Below are positions 34,845-47,752 of a stretch of 64,000 nucleotides of DNA, piece after piece. Position 1 is the first letter of the stretch. Each line of letters begins with the position of its first letter. The DNA lies in NCBI GenBank assembly GCA_032622095.1, contig CP136062.1, forward strand, positions 153,132,875 to 153,196,874, written 5' to 3'. Under the pieces are notes generated by a model. That model saw only the letters and a list, made by a program, of their open reading frames with translations. It had not been told where the DNA came from and did no database searches. The DNA is from Siphonodentalium dalli. Lineage: Eukaryota; Mollusca; Scaphopoda; Gadilida; Siphonodentaliidae. Both the position numbers and the translations under genes were made by a program.

Positions 34845-36570
34845 GCCTACGTGCGAAAACTGATGAGGCAACGAAATCGATTACATAAGACAGCTAAAAT
34901 CAGAACACACCACAAACATGGGCAAACTTTCGATCAAAACGCAATGAAACTGCATCGGCTATTAGAAAAAGCAAACGTGATTATGATACCAAGAATGAAA
35001 CTACATTGAATAACTCATCAAACGACCAGTCCTCTTGGTGGAAAACCCTAACAAAATAGTATTTGTAACCAGTGATCGATCAATACCCCCTTGAACATAA
35101 ATGGCGACTTCCTGATCTCACCAACTGAAAAAGCAAATGCTTTCAACTCCTATTTTTGTAATATTTCCTCAGTTGACGGGAAACGCCTACCAGTGTTCGA
35201 TCCTGATAACTCCACATCACTATTAAGCGATATAAAAATCACAGCCGATTATATTTACGAAGCATTAAAAAGTCAAGTGTGCCCGACGGAGCACGTCCGA
35301 GAGTTTTGAAAAAAGTGTGCCTCCTCGCTGTGACCTCTTGCATTCTGTTATAGAATATTTACCGAAAACAGATACTATTCTGGGTGGAAGCGTTCCCATT
35401 TTACACATATATTCAAGAGCGGTGATCGCAATTACCGACCAATTTCCCTATTAAGCTGCGTCTCCAAAGATCTATGAAAAATCTATTTATAAATATCTAT
35501 GGGAATTTCTTGATGAAAACAACAAACTCCTTTCATTTTACCTTACCAAACTAGTTTCATGCGCGATGACTCAACATTTTCCAACTCACCGAAATATATG
35601 ACAATATATGTCGATCAATAAACGACGGACAAGATGCCCGGTGTATATTCTGCAACATAAGTAAAGCGTTCGATAAAGTATGGCACCGTGGCCTCTTGAA
35701 CAAACTAATGACAATGGATATATGTGGAACCTTTGTATAACTTAATGAAATCGTATATTGAATGCAGGCAACAAGTTGTCATAGACTGCATACAGACGGA
35801 ATTAAAAGATGTAACAGCCGGCGTCCCACAAGGTGTTCTATTACGGCCCCGTAAGTTCTTTATTTATAATGATGATAACACCGAAAAAATACGGTGTTTG
35901 CTGGTGATACATCTCTATTTCTCACTCGAGGACCCCACTATGGCCACGAAACTAATCAATGATGACATCGAAACTATCATGTGTTGATCATCAAAATGGC
36001 TTGTAAAATTCAATCCCCTGAAAACGGAAGATCTCGTAATCTCCAGGAAAGAAACACCAGCATATCACCCACCTCCAAGCAAGAGAACCGTCGAGAATTG
36101 TCGCGTTTGACAGCGATAAGCCTCTGTGACTTATTTTCGACAACTAAACTGCCCTGATTATCTTAGTGATGAAACTTGAAAGGTCCAGTATGAAATGGCC
36201 CGAAATGTAACATGTACAACCATCAGCACCAGCAACCATGCGCGTGTTTTATCAGAAACTGGTTGGGAACTCCCCTCCCACATCGTAGAAAACACAAGCT
36301 ATGCCAATTCTTTAAAATGATACGTGGAACAGCTCCATAAATTTTAAGAAATTATGTTCGACCAATTCAGGCAAACAATTCCAGATAAAACTTCAGGTTT
36401 GAACATATAATACTACCCTCGAATATTAACTATGGCTATTATATGGATTCCTTCTTACCAGCTGCAATTACTGAATGGAACAAACTGCCGGAAACTACAA
36501 AGAGCAGCAGTACACCCGAAGACTTCAAAAAGGAACTCTACTACACGCCCACCTGTCTATTTGTATCATA
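34845..36570 (+). mobile_element. Non-LTR retrotransposon ORF2 remnant (Jockey/CR1-type)
   Basis: Across several plus-strand frames the order of a LINE ORF2 is preserved: YVRKLMRQRNRLHKTAK (34848), SSWWKTLTK (35028), FLISPTEKANAFNSYF (35108), NYRPISLLSCVSK (RT block, 35432), CNISKAFDKVWHRGLL (35651; the conserved D is replaced by N), VTAGVPQG (35814), FAGDTSLF (35899; catalytic FADD/YADD damaged to FAGD), WLVKFNPLKTE (35999) and AAITEWNKLPETTKSSSTPE (about 36460), the usual C-terminus. At least five frameshifts and stops. It would have encoded the reverse transcriptase that copies the element RNA at the target site. The 3' end abuts a palindrome MITE copy. Confidence 0.85.
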
Positions 36571-36682
36571 GTAAATGCCGTAGATCTCATATCCTTCATA
36601 CCCGATACAGACTGAACTGCAGCCACCTGAGTTGTGACCTGACATACAATCATGTAACACAAATCAACAGCATATACCCTGT

Positions 36683-36750
36683 GCCAATGCATTCTCTTAT
36701 ATATGCGAGTCGACCATAGGTCGCCTCGCATATATAAGAGAATGCATTGT
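36683..36750. repeat. 69-bp palindrome, solitary copy
   Basis: gccaatgcattctcttatat, the centre gcgagtcgaccataggtcgc, then the complementary arm. It is preceded by ccctgt as in the other copies. It carries no MITE-A or piggyBac-like outer ends and lies just after the LINE C-terminus. Confidence 0.85.
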
Positions 36751-36759
36751 CCTAACAAT

Positions 36760-37460
36760 TTTTTATCATTTGTTATTAATTTTTACAATTTTAATAATTT
36801 TTTCTTATATTCTTTAACAGACTTATTTTGTAGGTTTAGTGCCAGGGAATCTTACGTTTTTCATGGGCATCAAAATTATTACTATGAATACTTGGTGATA
36901 GTTTTGAGTTATAACATGCCCCTAAGGTTTTAATCTGTTTATGTGGGTAACTTGAGACGACATACTCTTTGAATCATTTTATCAAGAGCCCAGAAGAGAA
37001 CTATATGACTCCCAACCCAACTTTGTCATAACTGAGAATACTGTGGGGATCAAGAGAGCTTAGCCTTTGCGAAAACAAACAACTTTTTAATATAGTACAG
37101 ACATATATCATGGGAACAAACATTATCCCATGATTCAATCACTTGTTCGGGTTACGAATTATTCTGGATTCCGGCTGCGTTGTGCGGCAGCATGATATCC
37201 CCCCTATTATGTAGTACTGAATGCCTTCTGATAATGACTATTTTGTATGTTATTGACTTGTTATTTTCCTGTATATACGTGCAATGATTCAACACGAAAG
37301 ACGGATGTAACCGGTTAACAGACATAGTGATTTACACTATGGCGCCTGCCGATTACTATATACATTTTAAAAACGCAACAACCCAAATTATTGAAAAATT
37401 CCCACCACTGTCATCATCTCACGACTTCATCTGTCCCCCTCTTGTCTTCTATTTTCTCCT
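36760..37460. other. Gene-free stretch
   Basis: Nothing recognised. Confidence 0.5.
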
Positions 37461-37462
37461 TC

Positions 37463-37489
37463 CTCTCTCTCTCTCTCTCGCTATAATGT

Positions 37490-37552
<63 letters not shown>
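37463..37552. repeat. (CT)n microsatellite, interrupted
   Basis: CT repeats broken once by gctataatgttcta. Arg/Glu and Leu/Ser reading frames over it are artefacts. Confidence 0.95.
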
Positions 37553-37554
<2 letters not shown>

Positions 37555-38277
37555 CTGCCTCCTGCTATCCCTAACAATGTCTTCTTCCTTTTTTCCCATC
37601 CCTAACTCAAATTGTTATATATCTCCAATTCTCCGAAAACAATTATTTCCAACCCTTCCTGTCTGAACTATTCCCCTCCCTCACATATTGGGTACGGGAC
37701 ATGTAGACAAAGAGGAGAATACTTCATATAAGCCTTCGGGCTTGTCTGATACTCGTTTTCATATATTAATCACTTCTATGTTTCATATATGTGTTATCGT
37801 ATATTATGTCACTTGTTTGTATTTGGAAATAAAAAAAATATGTTTACTCTACGGCATGTCGTCATAAGATACCTGATATTCATTGACTGATGCCATACCA
37901 TCCCATCGATCATGGGTCATACTGCAAGTGTGCGTGCGTCTATGTATGGGTTCTAAATAGGACCGAGTTATCTTTGGCAAGATGTCCAATAAGATTCGAG
38001 AAATTAATTGATTTTCGCACAGAAGCCATCAGACAAGATTTGGCGGAAGGTACCGGGGGATTTGGGGGAATTGTTTCCGTTCTATGTGGAACTTTCATAT
38101 CAGAATTTGCTCGAATTGCTGTCCGTGTGGATTAGCAATAACCTCTTATGTGTCACAGACGAGCATAGCCTTGTAAACGTCGACCAAGGAAAGCACATGA
38201 TAAAAATAAATATATATATATCGAACCCAGTAATGCTGTCGACACCATGAACATGCAATAACTTTATCTGTTTGCCT

Positions 38278-38278
<1 letters not shown>

Positions 38279-38373
<95 letters not shown>
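38279..38373. repeat. (TC)n microsatellite, ~47 units
   Basis: Uninterrupted TC dinucleotides for about 94 bp. Confidence 0.97.
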
Positions 38374-38375
<2 letters not shown>

Positions 38376-38594
38376 TTCAGTGAAATCCAAGATATCCTCG
38401 CACAAATACGCACATAATCGACCTACAATGTGAAATTGTTACATAATGTGATTATTTGATTCTCAAATAAGCGGATATAATGGAGTCATATTCGTTATTT
38501 CGTTTTATGGCAGACCACAGTGAAAAACAGTGAAAAACATTACACCTGAAGTCATGAGTTGACTTATGCGTGTCATTGTCCGCACATACATTGC

Positions 38595-38680
38595 TTAGAA
38601 TCGCCTAATGATGAGTCGATAATGTGACTAGAACGCTCTCATTTTCAGTACATTATCGACTCAATTTGAGGCGATTCTAA
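38595..38680. repeat. Hairpin element
   Basis: ttagaatcgcct..tgagtcgataatgt is followed, after ~30 bp, by acattatcgactca..aggcgattctaa: two nested perfect arms (12 and 14 bp) with matching 5-bp mismatches. A small MITE or the core of one. Confidence 0.7.
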
Positions 38681-38689
38681 TCAGATTAT

Positions 38690-40115
38690 AGACCTAAATC
38701 ATGTTAAAACATAAGCAGATAATGTGCGGATTTCCGGGATAACAGGATGCTTTATCGCGTTGTTTTGTATCACTCTTCCTTATCCATCAATTCTACTGAT
38801 AGTTGCCATTGCTTGTACATAGTTATATTTCCTTGCTCTTGCCAACGTTTGATTTGCTTATATTGAGTGTTTTGACAATGGGGAGAGGATGTTATTGTAA
38901 GTGACATCACTAGCCATTCCGCCCCTGTTGCCCTTGTATGTACATGTATCTATATTATGAATTGAGCAAATATAAAAATAAGTTTAAACTAATAAGTAGA
39001 TGATCAATATATATCAATTTGAGCAATACACATTTTAGTGATGAAACTCAGCCGTATCCATAGAACCATTTCAGGTTGAGTATACGCGAATTGGACTCAG
39101 TCATTGGAATCGCATGGCACTCACATGCAGCATCATCTGTGGTAAAAACTGCGTCAACTTCTTTGTCCATAACAGTGAACAACACAAGGCACCCGAATAT
39201 ATCCGCGTTAGAAATAACCTCTTTAGGACATATATGTCACTGGGGCAGCATTTATTCACTGCATTGTTGTACCAAACTTGACAACGCATTAAATTGTGAT
39301 AACAAATAGCAATAATTAATTGAAGTTTAACAGACGAATCTCCCAGTCAACAGACGTATTAACCTATAGTATGCACATGATCAATCACGCGATTGGAATA
39401 GTCCGGAATAATTGTCTATTTATAGAAGAGGTTATTTCCGAGTGAAACGGAAATGGCCGAGTCGTTGAGAATGGCTGTAGACTATGTAGAAACCACCGAC
39501 CAAAGCAATTGGCAAAATTTATACTGAACAATCAGGTTACTATCACTTTGCGTGGGTAACAAAGTGGTATGAGCTTGACCATTGCTGACTAGCTTAATAC
39601 CGACGGAACCGATGTGACAATCCTAGTGGGTTTATATAGATGAATCACTGAACTAAATAGTTTCTTTTAGACATCAGTGTTAATGTTTCAGCCAAATTCA
39701 CAGAATTGAAGCACGAGGGACACTGCAGTGTGATGTATATCCATCTAGACTGACATCAGATTATCCTGAAATGCAAGAAAAACCATTGTTTATTTTTTTA
39801 AATATATTCCCAGGTGCACGACAGGGCTATATACCACAGCAAAATTTTACCTGGAAGGACGGAGAAGAACCGCGACTAGTCAAATAAATTTCACTCACAA
39901 AAATCCAACTCCCCATTAATTCACCAGTTTACATTATTTAGATATGATGTACAAATCAAATTTAATCGTTTAATAATGTATCATATGCATCAGGTGAAGG
40001 AAATACTTCAGTTACATGCACCTGTGACTTCCATTGGTGCATTCGCTCCCAGACTCTGGAACACATGAACTCCCTGATTCCTAAACTTATCATCGATTGT
40101 TTCCTTTTGATGCAC
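38690..40115. other. Gene-free stretch
   Basis: No supported gene. A plus-strand run near 39085-39230 (..WNRMALTCSIICGKNCVNFF..) follows an acceptor-like 'ccatttcag' and has cysteine spacing faintly like an apple/PAN domain, but no donor or neighbour in phase was found. Confidence 0.35.
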
Positions 40116-40119
40116 TCAC

Positions 40120-40294
40120 CAGCGACCATGAGAGCCCAAAGTAGTCTCGTTAACAAGAACTTCATAAATATCTCGAGTCGTTAGATACACGCCGGTTGGC
40201 ATCTTCAAATAGAACCACACATCTTGTCCCGTTGAAACAATTTCCTTACACAAACAGCCATCAGCCAGTCTTTGATTTGAGACCTTGTCGTACT
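40120..40294 (-). CDS. Possible internal exon, unknown extracellular-type protein
   Basis: Minus strand. A good acceptor (gatgttctgctttctag, ends at 40295) and a consensus donor (CTG|gtgagt at 40120/40119) enclose 175 bp with one open frame: YDKVSNQRLADGCLCKEIVS, then TGQDVWFYLKMPTGVYLTTR, then IYEVLVNETTLGSHGR. The 'C.C...(9)..VWFYLK' ending is faintly like the C-terminal strand of PAN/apple domains, but this is weak. No flanking exon in matching phase was found, and a palindrome MITE lies about 100 bp upstream. It could be a lone exon of a gene extending through large introns, or chance. Confidence 0.35.
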
Positions 40295-40388
40295 CTAGAA
40301 AGCAGAACATCGATGGTAGATAACATAAGGAGTGTGCAATATGCAAATTCTACCGGTTCCATATCATTCACTGTTATGTTGGCGTTCG

Positions 40389-40495
40389 TTAACCCTTTAC
40401 CCAACAAAACGGCCCTGTGCCAATGCATTCTCTTATATATATGCGAGTCTACCATAGGTCGCCTCGCATATATAAGAGAATGCATTGGCTTAACA
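40389..40495. mobile_element. piggyBac-like MITE, left-end copy
   Basis: ttaaccctttacccaacaaa then acggccctgtgccaatgcat is identical in plan to 28551-28590. It continues through one palindrome (40419-40489) into 'ttaacacat'; the right half with the second TTAA end is missing. Confidence 0.7.
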
Positions 40496-40827
40496 CATAT
40501 TAAATTGGCTATTTATTAATTAATTTTAAGCTAAATATATACAATTGTCATGTAAACTATATACAAACGCAGGTTGTTGAATTTCCCTGCATATTTTGAA
40601 CATACAAATGTCGAAAGATGTTGACTTTTGAACTTGAAGCAAAAATAGTTTTTCGATAAAGGGACACATTTGAGTCACCAATTATAAAACGGTTGGATCA
40701 ACATAGTTAATCTATATGTTTATAGACTAATGATTCGTCCAGATGGTCAGTGTCGTTATATATGCAATTATCGTAATTACTACTAAATCGTAATATGATA
40801 CTTAGTAAAGATTTAAATATACCCAGG

Positions 40828-41610
40828 AAACCTATACCAAGCACTCTGTTTAAAAGTTAGAAATTCAAAAACGCAATTCACTCGGATTATCTACATATTA
40901 ATGTGTACGTCTACATATCACCCGCAAATATTGCGAAACGAATGTCGAATGAATGTTAATTTCCACACAGAAAAGTGTAAGAAAGTGTAAACTTCATCTG
41001 CATAAGAACTCAGGAAAACCCACACAATACGTGTAAATTTCTTATCTTTTTGTGGATTTAATTATATTTGAACAATCATGGCGTAGCTCCTTTGAGTAGA
41101 ATCCTAAACTAGTCAACGGTGGTATATTTCTCCAAGATAGAGATAGACTCTCTTTATTGTTACCATATCAGGAACAGGATAACAAGAAACGCCATTTATC
41201 GTTCAGTCTTTTCGTGGTACAGGCCTAATTATAGTTCGTACAAAATGATCTATTGTATGTCCAGTTTGAGCACCAACCTAGAACTTGATTGGGATGTGAG
41301 CATGTTGATTGGGATGTGAGCATGTTGATTGGGATGTGAGCATGTTTCGAGTGTTAGACGCTATCAAATTTCACTCCTAGATTTGATTGCACCGTTATCA
41401 TATCTCCGATAACTCATCATTACGCTCGCAAACCTACCAAGCACTCCGTTTAAGAGTTAGAAATTCGGAAACGCAATATGGAGCATATATACATTTTAAA
41501 GTGTACATCTCCATAGGAACCGCAAATATTGCGAAAAGTACTACAACTGTTTGTAGAATAAATGTAGTAGTTAATTTGCACACAAGAAAGTGTAAAATTC
41601 ATCTACTTAA
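40828..41610. repeat. Direct repeats 600 bp apart
   Basis: 40828-41010 and 41428-41610 share 'aacctaccaagcactc.gtttaa.agttagaaattc..aaacgcaat', 'gcaaatattgcgaaa' and 'cacaagaaagtgtaaa..ttcatct'. Related pieces recur at 44390-44450 and 44800-44830, pointing to an old higher-order repeat. Confidence 0.55.
41285..41344. repeat. 20-bp tandem repeat, three copies
   Basis: ttgattgggatgtgagcatg occurs three times without a mismatch. Confidence 0.95.
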
Positions 41611-44450
41611 CGGCATTTTGGTTGATGACCTGGAAATCAATGAAATGGGGAATACTCTTGTATACTCAACAACTGAATGAAAAGAGGTTCTGGTGAATTG
41701 TTCTGCAATTCTTACTGGATTCTGCTATTAATTGACTTCTTCGTGTTATTCAAGTTACTGGATTCTGATTTTCTCCTATTCGCATGCCGTGCTGTCACTC
41801 CAGACTCAACAGACACCCCCTACTGGACAGGGCGTTTATCTGAAAAGTTACTGGCTATGCTGTTACTAGCACACTTCCAACTCTGCCTTTGTTTATTAAT
41901 TAGAGAAAATAGTGAATAGACTGTCGACAAACATGATTACTACAGGCCAAGTGAGTGCGAAATGCAGTCTGAAAAAAAATGGTGAGGATACAAAATCATC
42001 GTAGGCTTTCGCTGAGAAATCTTCAAGAAGATACTACATCTTAAATAAAAAGATTTCAATATAAATCAAATGAAGACTACCAATTGTGTGAAATTTGATG
42101 TACAAGTCAAGCTAGGAATGCAGTATTATCTCAAACAAAACTCGCCAAGATCACTTCAACGTTTCGACTCTCAGAAAGAGAGGTACATCTTTGAGCTTTC
42201 AAAGTTTCACGAGATGCTTGATGAGAAAGGATTAACACATAAAGACAAAGTGGATTGAAGCTGTCGGTTGTGTGAAGGATGACATTCTGTCTCACCCACC
42301 CAACCGTTAGTTTGACGCATTGATACAGGTTCAAGCGCGATTCATCAAATATTATACGTACCTTATCACTGCAAATCTGATGTTAAACGCTATTTTTCAT
42401 ATTTAGATGTGCAGACTTGGTAATTTAGTGTTATTTATTTGCTATTTACCATGTATTCCTGTACTACTTTTATAAGTTGATTCATATACACAGTTGCTTC
42501 GCTATGATCTTTTTGGTGCCTGATTCTGAAAATGCTTCAAAGGATGTGCTGAGCTCAGATGTGAATTGAGACCATCCCATGGAGTGGATGATCAGGGGAT
42601 CAAAGTTGGCCATCAGCTACGTGTGGATAAGTCGAAAAAAGGAGAAGAAAATTCAAGACTGCAATATGCTATGAACATTTGTGACATGACCATTTGTGAC
42701 ACAAATTCTTCTGTGCATGTTAATGTTATACCAGCTCATTCATTGTTATACCACTCATACAGTAAAGCATATTCGAGTTGACAAAGATTGAAGAAATAGA
42801 TGAAATGTTTGAAGATATCTTGTCCCAATCTTCACAAAAGAAATTTCAAGAGAAAGTAAGATGATTCAAGAAGTAAACATCTTATTGACAGACATCTGTT
42901 AAATTTATTCACAAAGAAAAGATTAGCTTGGTCATTCAAGATCCATATACATGTACTAGTATCGGTAGGTCAGTCAACAATTTCAAGTGAAAGTCATCGA
43001 ATCTGTTTGTGAATTGTGCTCTAATCCTGCTGAAGCAGATGTAGTGTGCACACAATTGCAAATGCCTACAGTTCTCATTTGCGAAAATTGAACAAATTGA
43101 ATCCTTTTAGATAATCAAATGAAAGCACCAGATTATATCTTGTCATTCTTCCAGCATTTCATGTCCATCCGTCACAGGCGTTGATACACAACAAAGCTGT
43201 GGTCCTGATGTAAATATAAAGAGTATCTCAACATTACGCTCCACTAAATCAACGGAAACTTCTCCAAATGAAGGTTATGACATACCGCATGTGTGAAATT
43301 CAACTAAGAAGGGATCGTTGTTCCGAAGATAACGGACAGGGATATTTGTAGAATGTTTGGACACCAACTTGCAGCAAGCATAGTTCTGAAATTGAAGATG
43401 ATAGATCAACAGATGAAACGGATAAAACACGTAACCTCAAAAGTCTCATGCATTGACGAAGATAAGATCACGCCAACGCAGTCATCAATTATTGTTGATG
43501 AAGTCATTTACAGAAGCTATATATGCATATGTACAGTGGTCTATCCTTATTTTCACTGTTTGGTTGATCCGAGCAAAAATGTGATGTACCCCTGTTGATA
43601 TACATCTAATTGGCGGACAGGACTTTTAATAAATATTTCAGATGTCAGTTGTGAACGAAGCTTACATTAAATTCTATACCACGTGTGGTATGCCTAATTG
43701 TATATTCTTGGAGTATTATATCAGGTCCTCTGTTGATATTCACGCTTTATTTCAATCTATTTGCCCATTTTTATCCAGGAAGGAACATATTTCTGATGCA
43801 AAGCATTAGCACATATCCTTTTTTGCGGACAATATTATCAATTTTGGCGCGCCTTGTTATCTTCATTTCTCAGGTTACCTGTTATCCATGAACACTGGCA
43901 CGTGGTTCCCAAATTATCTTGTTCTTGTGATAAACTATAACAATAGACGGGGTTATATTGGATATTTGGGTGCCTAAGAGAACCAAAATCATATTTGTTG
44001 AATAGTTTGCGCATTCATGAGGTGTTTTTTTTCGGCCAAATTGCCACCGAAGTTGTAAAAGTTACTTCGGAAACAGAAAATTGGTAATAATTTCAATAAT
44101 TCTAAGGATATGATACTTAATAGACTGCCTATTAACGCCAAGGCAGATAGTGTATTACCTGACTTTTTTTTCGTTGGAGAAATAGTGATTTAATCGACAA
44201 AAATATGACTCCTGTTTATGGCCGCTCATTTAGTGGCTCCATGCACGACGTTATTGTCCGCGCACAACGTCGAATAATTGGTGTAATCAGTGTATATTAT
44301 GAATTCAAAGAAATAAAAAATTTCTCTGAATCAGAGGCAAGTACTGCGAACAAGTGAATTAATGCAGGGATTTACGAAGACAAGGTCAGAGTTTTGGCAG
44401 ACCCACAGAAAAGTGTAGAGTATTACCCCACGCAAATTCTGCACTTTGAT
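41611..44450. other. No supported gene
   Basis: Coding-like fragments occur without splice support: 42070-42258 (KFDVQVKLGMQYYLKQNSPR..) and 43015-43085 (..VCELCSNPAEADVVC.., a CxxC pair). These may be remnants of a retroposed gene. A short C-terminal stop follows each, and no consistent frame joins them. Confidence 0.3.
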
Positions 44451-44454
44451 GGAT

Positions 44455-44990
44455 TGGGGTTTGAACTAGTCAACATCTATTGACCTTTTGAGTAGAATTC
44501 ATACACATGTCAACGGTTATCTATTCACACGCACAGATAGTGAGAGACAAACGCTCTTTATTAGTACCAAATCAGGAAAAGACTCTTTATCGTTCAGTCT
44601 TCGTGGCACAGGCCTAATATAGTTCGCAGATGTATCAACTGTATGTTCAGTTTGCGCACCACCCCAGAACTTGACTGATATGTGAGCATGACTAAGTGTA
44701 ATTTGAGACATATTACCGTCATAAGATGGTATGCGTGTTAGACGCGATCAAAGTTCACTCCTATATCGTGGTCCTATCTCGGATAACTCATTAATGAACT
44801 CGTGATCCGACCAAACACTCCGTTACAAGTTAGGTTTTCTGTCGTTTCAATCCTTCAGCATCTGACAGTCTTTGATTAATTGTTTGATCCGTCTGACCAT
44901 AGCGTCACTCAACACTCCGTTTCAATCAACCAAAAACTTGGATTTCTAGGAAAACTTCACTCAATTCAGATTGAAGAGATGCGCACTATG
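44455..44990. repeat. Dispersed repeat related to 41.0-41.5 kb
   Basis: 'ttttgagtagaattcata', 'gtcaacggttat', 'aacgctctttattagtacca..tcagg', 'tcgttcagtctt..cgtgg.acaggcctaatatagttcg' follow the same order as 41083-41240. Confidence 0.6.
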
Positions 44991-45410
44991 GACAGCGTGA
45001 CGTCTTAGTTGCTAGATTTTTTCAAGTCCATTATTTAATTACAAGACTTCGTAAGTGGTGTCTGAAAATGCAGGGCTTGCGTTCCAATGCAGTATATTCG
45101 GCTAAAAAAAAATCTGAATTGACCCACTATGAGCTTATTTCAGAATAAGATAATTAAGTCCAATATGAACCTGTGTGAATAGTTCGGTTAAGGTTAATAC
45201 GAACCTATTTGCACGATATGTTAGGAATTACTCGCTCGTTTCACATTTCAGTGATTGATCAAATAATGTCAGGGCTCTATATTCTTTGAAAGCACTGACA
45301 TAAATGATGGAACAAAGTTGTTAATTCGCATAAACGCTCTTTATTTTGCCCATATAAAGCATCTTAATTGTTACTGAAGGTACCATGCAGTACGTTTTCT
45401 TTTTGCATAG

Positions 45411-46059
45411 TCACGGCTGGTAATCTATACATGCACATCCAAATAATGGACAGAATTGGATCATCCTGTTGTGCATGTATAGATTGATTTCTTCACCTCG
45501 ACAGGTAGGTACCTCATCTAAATTCACTTTTTTTGTTGATTTCTTCATTGTTTTCGCTAAAACCACTCTTACGTTGGGATGTGGGGATGGTTAACGAACG
45601 ACTACACTTAGGTTTCCACGCCGCATGTGTCCCCGATTAAAATATCTCGGCGTTGTCATCGGAATTTTTTATTGTTTTTTTCTTCCCGGCGAAGAAAAAT
45701 TATCACATTTTGTCATATTTCTACCACAAAACCGACTGGTATAGGTTTACCCATGATGTTATGTGTGATGTGTGGGCTAACGAACCATTTGCAACCATTC
45801 CCCGCTCGTCATTTTGCTGTTTACGCGAAAACCAGGACAAATCATTTCACATTTATTGTTGATCGGCATAATTGTTGAGACTGTGTAGAATTGGAGAGGC
45901 CATCCTCGCCACTAAATATCGCAATTTTCGACCTCATTTGAACACACGGGGTCCAATTATACATGCCATGTTACACTGGGGAATATGTTTTCAATATACG
46001 AACGTGTGCACATAAAAATACGGTCGTGTATAACAGAGACCTGTATTGCACGTACGTAA
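45411..46059. repeat. Inverted duplication, left arm (649 bp)
   Basis: This arm is repeated in reverse at 49637-50502 with only scattered substitutions. Its outer end carries a 16-bp hairpin (aatctatacatgcac../..gtgcatgtatagatt, 45422-45475). An 83-codon frame (45627-45878) is conserved in the other arm with two amino-acid changes, but that follows from DNA identity and is not evidence of a gene. Inner boundary: cgtacgtaa. Confidence 0.9.
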
Positions 46060-47130
46060 TACGGGAGGGGATAAACCTTCCCGATGATGTGTGACAGAAT
46101 GCTGTCTAACAAATGACAATTGTTACATAGACTACTTCTAACATTTTTTTGGATTACGAATGTTACCATATATTGTGACGTGCGCGGCACTTGTTAGCAT
46201 ATTAGTTCTATAATAAATTAATAATGTTTATTATATGAGAAGAACATTGTAAACTATATATGAAATCATGCCAAATGTTGAATTAAGGATAGCCTTATAT
46301 CCGTTCGGCTTGGTTTATGTATAAGTTTACTATGTTCTTCCCATATACCACCTCCATATGCTAAGTGGATAGTTTGGGCATATAATTATGATATATATAC
46401 TTGCATAAACAACCAGTTCGGAGTGGAAGACCCCTTCCCATACCATCCTGATGCGCTACGAACTTCGGCAGCCATACAAGATTAGCACCAATAATGTCAA
46501 AATAAAATGTAAACATGAAGCTGCCTATTCCATATACCACTTCTGTTGCATGTCATATGATATGTGATATTTATTCTTGGAATATTGGTACAAAAACACA
46601 ATTCAATTATTATAATTCAATTTTAATAAAACCAAAGTAAACAAAAGGCATAACAATCAATATGAAAACTCTCCAAATAAAAATGACAAAACAAGTTATC
46701 CTTAACTTTAAATAAAAATATAAAAATATAATATTACATACAAGATAATATAAACATATTTATGAAATAAAAATACCACTTCTGTTACACGAAATGGGTA
46801 TGTAAATTATTCTTCGAAAAATAAGAAAGGTAGCATTGCAAGTGAGTCAAATCATATCATGCATACCATGTATCCAATATCTTGACTTCATGTTAAACTC
46901 TGTTAATAGTTTGTTGTGTTTCATCAGAAATATATCTCTAAATTCAATGACTAAATTGTGATTAACATATTTGTATATCTGTATATTTATTAGTTTCGAC
47001 CCTCATTCATGGATCACTTGTTTGTGAACAGTCAATTTACACCTTTGCGAAAAAGATTTGTCGCATCTGTCGCACTCGTGTCGCTTTCGTGAAATTTTCT
47101 CCATTCTGCAAGTTAAAAAAAATGACGTTT
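46060..47130. other. Spacer of the inverted duplication, left part
   Basis: AT-rich; no gene. A short block 'tatcata..gaatattggta' and 'taccacttctgtt' is repeated near 46538 and 46775. Confidence 0.45.
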
Positions 47131-47133
47131 GTA

Positions 47134-47298
47134 CACGGGAGCTTGGAACGTCATATATTATGACCCCCTCAGACAATTTCTTGAGCCGAATTTGTAGCGA
47201 TTACTCATCGCTTACGCTCGGACGGAGTAGGCTAATCGCTAAAAATCGCCCCAAAATTTGTCTCAGGGGGTCATATATGACGTCCCACGCTCCCGTGG
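47134..47298. mobile_element. MITE with ~45-bp TIRs
   Basis: Left end cacgggagcttggaacgtca then tatattatgaccccctcaga; right end is the complement of cacgggagcgtgggacgtca then tatatgaccccctgagacaa. Total 165 bp, no coding capacity. The two arms have diverged by a few substitutions and a 2-3 base indel. Confidence 0.75.
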
Positions 47299-47718
47299 TT
47301 TGAACATGTGATCATACTGGTCAATAATTATGATTGCAGATACTGGGGGTGCTATAGCCCTATATATACATGTATCTGTTACCGACGACCGTAATTTATG
47401 TGTACCACGTTATATTTTGATGTGCCACAAAATTATACGGGTTGCAAGTAGCGGGTCCCCTCAAACATCTTACGTGTGTTAAATTTAAAACAAGTGGCAA
47501 CAAATATAGCCGATGTTTACAACTAACACATTCATTGACATGTTGTGATTGGTAGTTCTAGACGACGTACAGCACGGTAGTCGATGTTACAGTTGAGCCA
47601 ACGACGCATCAAATGCAGACATAACAAGAAAACCATAGTCAGAAATGGTAACGCCACCAAGATAATATTATTAGCCATAAATATAAATTATAATATAATT
47701 ATAATATAAAATATTATT

Positions 47719-47752
47719 CATTAGTTAGCGCTAATATAGGCGCTAACTAATG
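47719..47752. repeat. Perfect 13-bp stem hairpin
   Basis: cattagttagcgc, an 8-base loop taatatag, then gcgctaactaatg. Confidence 0.8.

Noticed and set aside
36525-36758. Recurrent '..YMRGDLWSTRIYKRMHWHR' peptide in many frames
   Set aside because: It is the translation of the 69-bp palindrome on either strand, not a gene family.
37327-37605. Leu/Ser-rich and Arg/Glu-rich frames at 37.4 kb
   Set aside because: Translations of the CT microsatellite.
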